A stretch of 28,370 nucleotides of DNA from a virus. Numbering within the stretch: position 1 is the first letter of the stretch; every line of letters begins with the position of its first letter. The notes under the pieces are model-generated. The model saw only the letters and a list, made by a program, of their open reading frames with translations. It was not told where the DNA came from and did no database searches. Shown in pieces: positions 14,225 through 21,208 of this stretch. The position numbers were made by a program, and so were the translations under genes. The stretch spans positions 1 to 28,370 of IMG/VR virus record IMGVR_UViG_3300036401_000407; one strand, given 5' to 3'.

Positions 14225-14718
14225 CACGCCTCCGCGGGCAGCAGGGTGGCGCCGGCCGCCTCATACAGGGCTTCCATCTGCGCCAGTTGGTCGTCCGTCA
14301 GCTTGGACAGGTCGACGGTTGGGGTTAGTGGTTTGCCGTCCGGGGTGGTGGGGGCCAGCTTCGTCGGGGCGTCCAGGCCCAACAGCTTGCACCGGCGTTC
14401 CGAAGCCCGCAACAGGATGTCCGCGCTCTTGGCGGCTGCCCTGTTCGGCCAGTGAGCCATCACGATGCCGTCAATGCGGGAAATCTCCAGGGCCCGGACA
14501 TTGTCGGCCGTTTCCGCGGTCAGTTTAGCCTGGCCGCTCATCCCCTGCTTGATAAGCTGGCAAACCCGCGGGGCCCGGACCTTCATAACCCGGCCGATTT
14601 CGTTGTAGGTGCAACCGGCCCGCCGCAGATCTAGGGCTTGCTGGACCCGTTGGGCGTGAGTGATGCGGACCGGCGAGGTTGGGTGGTTGGGGTGGACTGG
14701 CATAACTTTAGCCTCCAT
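14224..14718 (-). CDS. Probable terminase small subunit (DNA-binding)
   Basis: This 164-residue protein starts at ATG after AAAGGTAAACGCC. Residues about 20-60 are a helix-turn-helix: RVQQALDLRRAGCTYNEIGR, then VMKVRAPRVCQLIKQGM, the wording typical of small terminase N-termini. The middle helices (about 65-115) would oligomerise and the acidic tail (LSKLTDDQLAQMEALYEAAG) would contact TerL. It lies six bases after folE, so packaging and DNA modification genes share an mRNA. Assignment rests on fold type, size and position; a general HTH regulator is the alternative. Confidence 0.7.
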   Translation of the reverse strand: MEAKVMPVHPNHPTSPVRITHAQRVQQALDLRRAGCTYNEIGRVMKVRAPRVCQLIKQGMSGQAKLTAETADNVRALEISRIDGIVMAHWPNRAAAKSADILLRASERRCKLLGLDAPTKLAPTTPDGKPLTPTVDLSKLTDDQLAQMEALYEAAGATLLPAEA

Positions 14719-14724
14719 TGGCGT

Positions 14725-15330
14725 TTACCTTTTGGCGATTCCCAGGAACTCGGCGCGGGTCATCGGATCCGTCCGAAACTTCCCGGTGACAACGGTTGAC
14801 GTCATAAGCGCGGGCGTACGAATCCCCCGCATGGTCATGCACAGGTGTTCGCCCTGGGCTAGCACTGCCACGTCCTCCGAACGGGTGTAATCCTTCACAC
14901 TCTGGGCAATCTCCTGCACCAGGCGTTCCTGGATTTGCAACCGGGAGGCGCAGTGGTGGGCAATCCGGCCGAACTTGGACAGCCCGAGGACCTGGCCGCG
15001 GGGAATGTAGCCAATCGAGACACCACACCAGAACGGCAGCAAGTGGTGTTCGCATAGGCTCCAAACCTTCATGCCGGACACCACCACCATCTGGTCCGTT
15101 TGATCCGAGGCGAAGACGGTTTCCACCTTGCCGGGGTCATGCTCGATGAATTCCCGCCACCATTTGGCGAACCGCAGGGGGGTGTCCTTGATCCTGGGTT
15201 CGTCCGGATCCTCGCCGATGGCCAACAGCAGGTCCCGGCCTATCTCCTGGAGCCTGGCGAAGTCCACCCGGCCCTTGTGGAGCGACGGGGGTGGGGGCGG
15301 CCAGGTCAATCCATGCTCTGCAGCCTTCAC
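14725..15330 (-). CDS. folE: GTP cyclohydrolase I (7-deazaguanine pathway)
   Basis: This 201-residue enzyme is normally made from GTP cyclohydrolase I scaffolds and converts GTP to 7,8-dihydroneopterin triphosphate, the first step of preQ0 synthesis. The zinc ligands are seen in SLCEHHLLPF (Cys and His, about 91-100) and in the EHLCMTMRG segment. The GLSKFGRIAHHCASRLQIQE and MTSTVVTGKF stretches are also diagnostic. The start is the GTG at 15330, in a GTGA overlap with the queE stop; an upstream frame start would lie within queE. The length is close to the usual 180-220 residues. It is the last biosynthetic gene of the dpd set and is followed by terS. Confidence 0.93.
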   Translation of the reverse strand: MKAAEHGLTWPPPPPSLHKGRVDFARLQEIGRDLLLAIGEDPDEPRIKDTPLRFAKWWREFIEHDPGKVETVFASDQTDQMVVVSGMKVWSLCEHHLLPFWCGVSIGYIPRGQVLGLSKFGRIAHHCASRLQIQERLVQEIAQSVKDYTRSEDVAVLAQGEHLCMTMRGIRTPALMTSTVVTGKFRTDPMTRAEFLGIAKR

Positions 15331-15983
15331 CGGATCCCCCCGAAAGCCACTTTGTGGTGTTGCACGGTCAACCGCCAGGCCGGATTCGCACGCACCAGGG
15401 CCATGCACCAGGCCAGTGTGGTCGGGTCCAGTTGGTCGGCTTCGAACATCGGGGACACCAGGTAGTGGTCCGCCTGGATCCGCGGGTGCGGGATCCCCTG
15501 GCCGGTTGCCCGGACATACTTCAGTTCATTGGCCCGTTCCAACTTGATCGCGTGTTCCGCCACCTTCGGGGAACAGGTGATCCAGTCCAGGCCCGCCGGC
15601 GCCTTGTGGGTGCCGTTGGTTTCAACGCAGAGGAACCAGTCCGCGGCCTTGAAGGCGTCCACCAGCTCCGCATCCAGTTGCAACAGGGGTTCGCCACCAC
15701 AGAACAGCACATTGCGGCACGGACCGGCCACCAGGGGGTGAGTCTTGTGGGTTTGGCCTTCCACCTCGTCGGCGGGGATGGGTGCATGGTTAGCCGCGGC
15801 GATGCCGGTGGCCAGGGCGACGAGCTCCGCGGCCGTGGTCTTGGTGTACGATTCGAACTCCGTATCACAGAACCCACAAGCCAGGTTGCATTTCGACAGG
15901 CGGATGAACACGTGAGGGATTCCATAGCGGGTGCCCTCACCTTGGACGGCGTAATAAACCTCGTTAACCAGGTATTCGCGCAA
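15327..15983 (-). CDS. queE: 7-carboxy-7-deazaguanine synthase (radical SAM)
   Basis: This 218-residue radical SAM enzyme turns 6-carboxytetrahydropterin into 7-carboxy-7-deazaguanine. The cluster motif is CNLACGFCD (CX3CX2C, Cys at about 32, 36, 39), preceded by the family signature YAVQGEGTRYG and followed by FCGGEPLLQ and FLCVETNGTH. The start is taken as a TTG at 15983, because AAAGGA is spaced seven bases before it and it gives the usual N-terminus (REYLVNEVYYAVQGEG). An ATG at 16049 lies deep inside queC and gives unrelated residues. It overlaps the queC end by 20 bases. Confidence 0.93.
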   Translation of the reverse strand: MREYLVNEVYYAVQGEGTRYGIPHVFIRLSKCNLACGFCDTEFESYTKTTAAELVALATGIAAANHAPIPADEVEGQTHKTHPLVAGPCRNVLFCGGEPLLQLDAELVDAFKAADWFLCVETNGTHKAPAGLDWITCSPKVAEHAIKLERANELKYVRATGQGIPHPRIQADHYLVSPMFEADQLDPTTLAWCMALVRANPAWRLTVQHHKVAFGGIR

Positions 15984-16656
15984 GGGGTTGTCCTTTCGGG
16001 TTGAGTCCGTTGGCAGCAAAGGCATCCAGACGCTGGATGCAGGAGTCACAGGTGTTGCAGGGTTCGGTGTCGGGCATATAGCAGGACCAGGTCAACCCGT
16101 AGTCCACGCCGAGGTCTAAACCCCACCCCACGATTTCCGCCTTTGTGAAGTTGGCGAAGGGGAACAGGATCCGGGGAAGGTAATCGGGGCTCGTCCCCAT
16201 CCTGGCCGCATGGGTGAAGGCCGTCGCGAACTCGGCGGTGTCGTCCCAATAATTGCCAGAGTCCAGGCCATTGGATCCCAGGTAGATGCGCTCGAGGCCC
16301 CTGGCTTCCCCGAAGGCCACGGCCCAGGCCAGGAATATCCCGTTGCGGAATGGAACATAGGTGGGAGGGGTGCCGGCTGCCGCGATTGTTTCGCGGTCCC
16401 GGCCCTGGGGAATGTGGGTGGGATCCTCCTGGAGCAGCGCACACCCTGGGGCCACCTTGCGGAGGTCCAGGTGGACCACCTCCGATGAACACCCGAACCT
16501 GGTGGCGTTGTCGATCGCAACCTTGATTTCCGCCTGGAGGGTTTGGCCGTAATCGAACACCAGGCACACCGGGTGCTTATCCTGGTGGACCAGGTCCGCA
16601 AGAACGGTGGTGGAGTCGATCCCGCCGGACAGCAGGAGGATGCAATCGGCCTTCAT
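15964..16656 (-). CDS. queC: 7-cyano-7-deazaguanine (preQ0) synthase
   Basis: This 230-residue enzyme converts 7-carboxy-7-deazaguanine to preQ0 with ATP and ammonia. It has the PP-loop LLLSGGIDSTT (about 7-17), a VFDYGQ segment, and the C-terminal zinc site CYMPDTEPCNTCDSC. The start is the ATG of an ATGA overlap with queD; the longer frame to 16680 is unsupported. With FolE, QueD and QueE it completes synthesis of preQ0 from GTP inside one operon. Confidence 0.95.
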   Translation of the reverse strand: MKADCILLLSGGIDSTTVLADLVHQDKHPVCLVFDYGQTLQAEIKVAIDNATRFGCSSEVVHLDLRKVAPGCALLQEDPTHIPQGRDRETIAAAGTPPTYVPFRNGIFLAWAVAFGEARGLERIYLGSNGLDSGNYWDDTAEFATAFTHAARMGTSPDYLPRILFPFANFTKAEIVGWGLDLGVDYGLTWSCYMPDTEPCNTCDSCIQRLDAFAANGLNPKGQPLARIPG

Positions 16657-17069
16657 TCCGCCTCCCAGGTCACGAAACACTTGCCGGTTTCACCCACCCG
16701 GACCCGGACCAGGCGGACCCCATCGGACAGCATGGCCGGGCCCACTATCTTGCCCAGGTATTCGGCCATGTTCTCCGCGGTGGGATTGAAGGCAACCACC
16801 TGGGGACGGAGGCCCAGGGTGGTGATGGCTGCCGCGGCCGGGTCATCGCACCACAGCAGCAGCTTGTGGTCCCAATGGTCCTCGAGCCACTGGCACAGCT
16901 TGTCTTTAATCACCCCGAAGTCCACCACCCGGCCCAGGGGGTCCAGCTTGAACGCGGCACAGGTGAACTCCACCGTGTAGTTGTGGCCGTGAAGGTTGCG
17001 GCATTTGCCCTCATGGCCAAACACTCGATGGCCACAGCAGATTTCATGGGTGCGGGTTGCGGTAATCAT
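16653..17069 (-). CDS. queD: 6-carboxy-5,6,7,8-tetrahydropterin synthase
   Basis: This 138-residue member of the PTPS/QueD family acts on dihydroneopterin triphosphate. It carries the zinc histidines of GHRVFGHEGKCRNLHGHNY (H14, H27, H29) with the catalytic Cys (C23 in the GKCRNLHGH context), and the late DHKLLLWCDD and PTAENMAEYL segments. The start is the ATG of an ATGA overlap with dpdA (17069), giving a standard length. It is the second gene after the transglycosylase. Confidence 0.94.
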   Translation of the reverse strand: MITATRTHEICCGHRVFGHEGKCRNLHGHNYTVEFTCAAFKLDPLGRVVDFGVIKDKLCQWLEDHWDHKLLLWCDDPAAAAITTLGLRPQVVAFNPTAENMAEYLGKIVGPAMLSDGVRLVRVRVGETGKCFVTWEAE

Positions 17070-17926
17070 GGGCGCTCCGGGATGGTGATGTCGCCGTGGA
17101 CCTGGCACAAGTAGGTTTTGCTGGAGGCGTAGGCGACGGCGTTGAATCCGCAGATCAGCCGGCGGGCGTCCTTTCCGCGGATGTCGTGACAAAAGGGCTC
17201 GGGGTCAAAGCCCAGGGCCCGGACCAGGCGGGCGTTCTTCTGCCAGTTCACCCGGTCCCGAAGAGAGAGAGAGATAAACTTCGCGGTCCTGGGGTCGAAC
17301 ACCTTACACTCCCCGAACCGCACACCGGCGGACCAGGACGAGGAATCCACCGAATACCAGGGGACCGTCTTGGCGATTTCCCAATTTGTGGCGCCGAAAC
17401 CGTGGAACACCGTGGGGCCGCCGCGGGCAATCTGGAAGATTTTGGCCAGCCAGGGCAACAGTTTCTTGTGGCATTTCAGCCAGGGAACCATCTTGCCAAC
17501 GGCCACATACGGGTATCGATCGACATACCTTTCCAGGTGGCGGAAGTCCTCGCCGGTGTGGAAGGCGGGCAGCGGGTGGAGCCCGGCGTCCTCCATCTCC
17601 ATCTGATTGCGCCAGGTGCGTTCCGGGGCTTGCATGTCGTCCAGGTTGGAATAGACATCGAAGTGGTGGCCGAAGCGCTTAATGAAGGCGATATATTCCG
17701 CCATCTTTATCGGGCTTCCCAGGGTGAAAGCGGACCAGGCGCCGGAGTCCAGGAAGAACCGCGGGGACCCGCCCTTGAAATACTTGGCCACCAGCGCGTC
17801 GATGTCTTTCTTGCCGAAATAGTGGTAGGAGAGCAGGTAGCGGGTTTCGATTCCGCGCTCTACCAGGGCATCGTGGCCGGACTGGAAGTTGTCCACGTTG
17901 GTTTCAGCCAGGTAGATCCGGGTCAC
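17066..17926 (-). CDS. dpdA: DpdA-like DNA guanine transglycosylase (7-deazaguanine insertion into DNA)
   Basis: This 286-residue protein resembles the tRNA-guanine transglycosylase-like DpdA proteins of phages. DpdA exchanges guanine in DNA for a 7-deazaguanine base, here predicted as preQ0. Expected features are visible: FFLDSGAWSAF with the likely general Asp at about residue 60, a NLDDMQAPERTW segment, a GGPTVFHGFGATN segment around 169-181, and YSVDSSSWSAG with the candidate nucleophile Asp at about 194. The start is GTG at 17926, in a GTGA overlap with the ParB-fold gene. Position directly ahead of queD-queC-queE-folE makes DNA modification far likelier than a tRNA role, since no tRNA-specific C-terminal zinc domain is seen. 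Assignment is from motifs and context, not a search. Confidence 0.88.
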   Translation of the reverse strand: MTRIYLAETNVDNFQSGHDALVERGIETRYLLSYHYFGKKDIDALVAKYFKGGSPRFFLDSGAWSAFTLGSPIKMAEYIAFIKRFGHHFDVYSNLDDMQAPERTWRNQMEMEDAGLHPLPAFHTGEDFRHLERYVDRYPYVAVGKMVPWLKCHKKLLPWLAKIFQIARGGPTVFHGFGATNWEIAKTVPWYSVDSSSWSAGVRFGECKVFDPRTAKFISLSLRDRVNWQKNARLVRALGFDPEPFCHDIRGKDARRLICGFNAVAYASSKTYLCQVHGDITIPERP

Positions 17927-18555
17927 AGGCTCACCCGTTCCAGCAGCGCGGCGAACTTCTCCGGTTCGGATGGGCCCACCATCGACGCCATGAGGGAGGT
18001 GAACCGTTCGTGCGTTTCCGGTTCCACCTTTAGCTTGATTTCCGGCCAGAACATGGTCAGGTCCGGCGCGCCGTTGGATTGCGCCAGCTCGTCGGCGGAA
18101 GGCGGAACCACCGGGGACACGGACCCGTTCAGCAACAGGTCATCCAGCAGCAGCTTTAGGGGGCCGTCTTCCAACTGGATGTCCGCCACCAGGTCCCGCA
18201 GGATCCCGGCGTCCGTCACGGCCAGGCTGGAGATGGGGTCCAGGGTGGCAAGGATTAGTGCCTCTTCCTCTTCGTCTAGGTCCACATAGGTCACCGGCAA
18301 GGTGGGTTCGTTGTTCTTCATCGCCAGCATTACGCGGAGGTGCCCGTCGACCATGTGGCCGGTCCGCTGATTGACTAGGACCTGCTGGACCCACCCCACC
18401 CTGTCCAGGACCGCCTGGAGGTTGTCCTGTTGAAACTGCGGGTGCACGCGCCAGTTCTGGGGGTTGGCTAACAGTTGGTCCGGGGCTTCCATGCCGTGCC
18501 CGCAGATCCGATTACGCCAGTGACCCGGCGCGGGGGCTTTTTGTTTTTTGGCCAT
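17923..18555 (-). CDS. ParB/Srx-fold protein, possible partner of DpdA
   Basis: This 210-residue protein has an N-terminal ParB-like domain: LLANPQNWRVHPQFQQDNLQ, GWVQQVLVNQRTGHMVDGHL (the GHMVDGHLR box at about 86-94), then LDEEEEALILATLDPISSLA. The acidic C-terminus is less conserved. In phages this domain is usually found fused or next to DNA methylases. Here its place is taken by a DpdA transglycosylase, with which it overlaps (GTGA). The bacterial dpd system uses a ParB-related DpdB for insertion, so an equivalent role is a reasonable inference. The start at 18555 follows no clear Shine-Dalgarno site. Lys-rich N-terminus MAKKQKAPAPG. Confidence 0.8.
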   Translation of the reverse strand: MAKKQKAPAPGHWRNRICGHGMEAPDQLLANPQNWRVHPQFQQDNLQAVLDRVGWVQQVLVNQRTGHMVDGHLRVMLAMKNNEPTLPVTYVDLDEEEEALILATLDPISSLAVTDAGILRDLVADIQLEDGPLKLLLDDLLLNGSVSPVVPPSADELAQSNGAPDLTMFWPEIKLKVEPETHERFTSLMASMVGPSEPEKFAALLERVSL

Positions 18556-18591
18556 TTACGGCCAGAATAAGGGGGTTTCTAGTCTATGGGA

Positions 18592-18909
18592 CTACCTGAA
18601 AATGCCTAATTGGGACTGCTCGGGTGGGGGGACGGACAGCGGGGACAGCTTTAAGTCCCGCCGGATCTGGTCCGCTTTCTGGCCGCGGGCCATCCGTTCG
18701 GCCTCTTCCCTGGGCACATTGCCGCAGAATTCGATAATGGCGGCCCGTTCCTCGAGCAAGAACCGCTCATTAGCTGGATCCGGGCGGCGGTCATAGCAGG
18801 GTATGCAGTATTGGCGGCGGCCATCGGCGACACGCCAGGGGGTTTCCTTGCCACACTTGTTACACCAGACGGCCGCCTCAGTGGTGGTCTTCGTAAAGTG
18901 GTGAGCCAT
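18592..18909 (-). CDS. Zinc-ribbon hypothetical protein
   Basis: This 105-residue protein starts at the ATG at 18909 after GGGAAGGCA; the longer frame to 19230 is the out-of-frame shadow of the HNH gene. It has CNKCGKETPWRVADGRRQYC, then IPCYDRRPD, a four-Cys ribbon, and a helical C-terminus with EFCGNVPREEAERMARGQKA. It overlaps the HNH gene by 32 bases and precedes the ParB-fold gene by 36. No named family is recognised. Confidence 0.6.
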   Translation of the reverse strand: MAHHFTKTTTEAAVWCNKCGKETPWRVADGRRQYCIPCYDRRPDPANERFLLEERAAIIEFCGNVPREEAERMARGQKADQIRRDLKLSPLSVPPPEQSQLGIFR

Positions 18910-19321
18910 TGCCTTCCCTGATTTCCTGATTACCTGATTTATTGATTTCCTGATTATCCACCCGGAACCCTTTGGTGTGCATCGCCACCAGGTGGCACCA
19001 CCAACACCCCCACCGCAAATTCTCGATGGCCCACCCACCCATCCGCCGGGACACCAGGTGGACCAGGTGACCGTGGGACCAGGGATCCGGCCCCGTCCAG
19101 GGCAACACCCCAGGGATACACCCACCCCCGGGAAAGTGGAGCTCACAACAGCCACCGGCCATTTCATACCGTTGCAGCCGGAGGGATTCCTTTTCAGATG
19201 GGGTGGGTTCACCCCTGCGAGGCCTGGCACGCTTCCGGGGGAGTGGGCGACGTGGTTTCCTATCCGGCCACCGCCTGGAGGCCCGCAGCGGGGTTTTTCG
19301 GGTTAGCCCGGTCCGTTTCAT
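18878..19321 (-). CDS. HNH endonuclease
   Basis: This 147-residue protein starts at the ATG of an ATGA overlap with the gene before it. The N-terminal third is extremely basic (KPRRPLPRKRARPRR). A CCELHF...GGGC Cys pair, the HGHLVHLVSRRMGGWAIENL core and CWWCHLVAMHTKGF provide the His-Asn-His and zinc-knuckle elements of HNH nucleases. Phage HNH nucleases often assist packaging or act as homing enzymes. Here its position before the dpd genes, not beside TerL, leaves the role open. The tail contains two NQEI repeats. Confidence 0.78.
   Translation of the reverse strand: MKRTGLTRKTPLRASRRWPDRKPRRPLPRKRARPRRGEPTPSEKESLRLQRYEMAGGCCELHFPGGGCIPGVLPWTGPDPWSHGHLVHLVSRRMGGWAIENLRWGCWWCHLVAMHTKGFRVDNQEINKSGNQEIREGNGSPLYEDHH
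18919..18956. repeat. 14-bp direct repeats TGATTTCCTGATTA
   Basis: Two perfect copies (18919-18932 and 18943-18956) are set 24 bp apart, with a partial copy between them (CCTGATTTATTG). The block is AT-rich and encodes the NQEI...NQEI repeat near the C-terminus of the HNH protein. A related ATCAGGAAAT sequence forms the start-site region near 24481. It may be simple slippage or a protein-binding site. Confidence 0.75.
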
Positions 19322-19554
19322 GGGGTGTCGTAGTCCTCCGGGGGCACGGTGAACAGTTCCCCCTGGGCCATCGGAAGCCCGGCACCGGCAGCCACCAGGT
19401 CGGCGATGGCTGCCCGGATGTGTTCCCGGATGTATTCCACGTCCGGGTGTTCGGCGTACCAGGGATCCGTGCGGACGGCACCGGGCCGGTTCATTTCGAA
19501 CATGGCCCGGTTGACCTCCACCTGGGCGTTGACTAGGCTTTGCTCCCAACTCAT
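19318..19554 (-). CDS. Hypothetical protein
   Basis: This 78-residue protein starts at the ATG of an ATGA overlap with the DUF1643 gene (MSWEQSLVNAQVEVNRAMFE). It looks helical (VEYIREHIRAAIADLVAAGA) and ends in a short acidic tail (FTVPPEDYDTP). Not recognised. It couples DUF1643 to HNH. Confidence 0.6.
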   Translation of the reverse strand: MSWEQSLVNAQVEVNRAMFEMNRPGAVRTDPWYAEHPDVEYIREHIRAAIADLVAAGAGLPMAQGELFTVPPEDYDTP

Positions 19555-20030
19555 TCGGCCTCCCCGCGGAGGGCTTCCGGCTGTAAATCTGCCTTTAGGT
19601 AGAGGGGGTGCTTAGGTGATCCGTCCCCGTTCCGCCCTAGACACTTCAGGCCCGGCCACTTGCTGGCCACCGCATCCCCGCGCCCTTTGCCGTGGTTGCC
19701 CCAGGCTGCAATGACCAGGTCGCACCCATGTTCCGCGGCGTATCTAAGCAGGGCCTCGGTCCAGTTCGATCGACCCCCGATGATGTCCACGGCCCGCTTC
19801 TCAGCCTTCCACATATCGGCGGGCTTGGTGGCCCGGAAGGCATACAGGTTCAACATCAAAAGCCCACCCTTGCCCCAGGTCTTGGCGAAGCCGATACACC
19901 GGCGGATGGTGGGGTCATCCTGGGTTTCGTCCGCGGTGGATGGGTTGAGCCCGATGAACGCCACCTTTGGAAGCGTGGCGTCCCATTCGCGGACTAACGT
20001 GTACCGGAAGCGGCGACAAGGTGAAAACAT
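19551..20030 (-). CDS. DUF1643 family protein
   Basis: This 159-residue protein carries the family hallmarks FRYTLVREWD, AFIGLNPSTADETQDDPTIR, then CIGFAKTWGKGGLLMLNLYA and VIAAWGNHGKG. It is a widespread family of unknown function found in phages and mobile elements, with an alpha/beta fold reminiscent of DNA glycosylases. The start is taken as the ATG at 20030; a GTG four codons earlier, overlapping the upstream stop, is equally possible. The long frame to 20171 is unsupported. Confidence 0.82.
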   Translation of the reverse strand: MFSPCRRFRYTLVREWDATLPKVAFIGLNPSTADETQDDPTIRRCIGFAKTWGKGGLLMLNLYAFRATKPADMWKAEKRAVDIIGGRSNWTEALLRYAAEHGCDLVIAAWGNHGKGRGDAVASKWPGLKCLGRNGDGSPKHPLYLKADLQPEALRGEAE

Positions 20031-20038
20031 GGCTCCAC

Positions 20039-20293
20039 TCACGCGGCCTCCCCGAATGTGAAAGTCTCCTGGCCTTCCAGCTCCAGGATGGTTTGCTCCG
20101 CGGATCCGCTCCGCTTGCGGGCGCCATACCGTTGCCGCCGGATTTCGTCCAGCCAAACCTTGTACGGCCACATCCGCCGTTCGCCGAACGGATAGGCCTC
20201 TTTCAGGGCTTTACGGATAACAGGTTCCGGCTGGCCTTTGGTGTCGGCCAGGACCTTGGCGATGATGGGGGTGGACGTTGTGCGCCAACTCAT
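20039..20293 (-). CDS. Small basic hypothetical protein
   Basis: This 84-residue protein starts at the ATG of an ATGA overlap (MSWRTTSTPIIAKVLADTKG). A helix-rich phrase PVIRKALKEAYPFGERRMWP and YKVWLDEIRRQRYGARKR is typical of a conserved phage protein of about this size with a WPYKVWLxE signature, whose role is not established. It ends shortly before the DUF1643 gene. Confidence 0.65.
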   Translation of the reverse strand: MSWRTTSTPIIAKVLADTKGQPEPVIRKALKEAYPFGERRMWPYKVWLDEIRRQRYGARKRSGSAEQTILELEGQETFTFGEAA

Positions 20294-20460
20294 GGTTCAC
20301 GCTCCATCAGCCGGTCCGCTTGATCGTCCCGCCGCTGGTCGTTGATGTCGTCCGCGTGATCTTCCAACCACTGGTGCCTGGCTGCGCGCCGGCGGGCCGG
20401 ACCGTTGATCCGTTCTTCCTGGTCCTCCGGTGATTCGGTCTTCCAATCGTCGTAGCTCAT
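20290..20460 (-). CDS. 56-residue charged hypothetical protein
   Basis: The frame MSYDDWKTESPEDQEERING continues with Arg/Asp-rich sequence (RRRAARHQWLEDHADDIND) to a TGA overlapping the next gene. Both ends are in ATGA overlaps with neighbours, the best evidence that it is translated. It is probably a charged helix. No function can be assigned. Confidence 0.6.
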   Translation of the reverse strand: MSYDDWKTESPEDQEERINGPARRRAARHQWLEDHADDINDQRRDDQADRLMEREP

Positions 20461-20681
20461 TTTTTCTTGGCCCTCTCGTACTGCTCCAGGATGGCGGTTG
20501 CGCTCACAACTCCCCGGTGGGCCGGGTCATAGCACAGCACCCAAAATTCTTTCGCGCCGTACTGTGCCCCCATCATGCATTTGGATCCGGTTGGCTTGTG
20601 GCGAAGTAGGGTTCCAGGTGGTAGGTTTAGCTTGATTTTGGCCACGTCTTCGCGGGCCTTTTGTGCGTCGGTTACCCTCAT
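20457..20681 (-). CDS. Small beta-strand hypothetical protein
   Basis: This 74-residue protein starts at the ATG at 20681, with AGGAGAAAGACAGC upstream and an ATGA overlap with the preceding stop. LPPGTLLRHKPTGSKCMMGA and KEFWVLCYDPAHRGVVSAT suggest a small beta barrel, ending in a Lys-rich helix (ILEQYERAKKK). Not recognised. Confidence 0.6.
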   Translation of the reverse strand: MRVTDAQKAREDVAKIKLNLPPGTLLRHKPTGSKCMMGAQYGAKEFWVLCYDPAHRGVVSATAILEQYERAKKK

Positions 20682-21208
20682 GCTGTCTTTCTCCTGGCCG
20701 GATCCGCGGGGGGTTGGCCCTGGGCCGGTTTTTGTTGGTCTGGTTTGGTCCCCCGGTAGCTTGGAAACCGGCGTAACAGTTCGGCCTCGTCGTTGCCGGT
20801 CATCTCCATCCACTCCGGGGCCCACCGCCAGAACTCGGCGATTTCAGCTTTGCGCTGTTCAGCCTGGCTCACTGCGGCTTTCTTGGACCTGGTGGAGTCC
20901 CGCTGGCGGCGGATTTCGTCGTGGACTTCGTCCGGCCGCGGGAAGTAGGTCAACTCCAGCCGTAACTCTGCCAGGGCTTCAAACACGGCCGAAAGCGAGT
21001 ACCTGACCGCCAGTTGCTCCAGGTCTGTCGTGTACCCTTCCATCGACTCCCGGAGATCCTGGTGCGGGTAGCGTTCGGCCATCTGTGCCATGAGCAGGGA
21101 TAGTTCGGCAAATTCCCCGTCTGGTAAGCATTGCCTCGAGGGCGGCCTTATTTCCGGCGACCCGTTCAGAATTTGCGCTAGGGCGGTTTCCGGGTTGATT
21201 CGTTCCAT
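20678..21208 (-). CDS. Hypothetical protein overlapping the replication initiator
   Basis: This 176-residue protein starts at ATG after GAGGTGACGC. It is helical (TTDLEQLAVRYSLSAVFEAL, then FPRPDEVHDEIRRQRDSTRS) with a charged C-terminus, and resembles the partner proteins that follow phage replication initiators, such as helicase-loading factors, in size and position only. It overlaps the initiator frame by 230 bases, which is unusual in this compact but otherwise short-overlap operon, so a frameshift or a later true start is possible. Confidence 0.6.
   Translation of the reverse strand: MERINPETALAQILNGSPEIRPPSRQCLPDGEFAELSLLMAQMAERYPHQDLRESMEGYTTDLEQLAVRYSLSAVFEALAELRLELTYFPRPDEVHDEIRRQRDSTRSKKAAVSQAEQRKAEIAEFWRWAPEWMEMTGNDEAELLRRFPSYRGTKPDQQKPAQGQPPADPARRKTA

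Noticed and set aside
17066-17926. Queuosine tRNA-guanine transglycosylase (Tgt) rather than a DNA enzyme
   Set aside because: The protein is shorter than Tgt, lacks the C-terminal CXCXXC zinc site, and is encoded with a ParB-fold protein and phage packaging genes.
17096-18289. Long plus-strand frame (397 codons) opposite dpdA and the ParB-fold gene
   Set aside because: Antisense to two genes with clear motifs, low-complexity Ser/Arg-rich end and no homologous motif.
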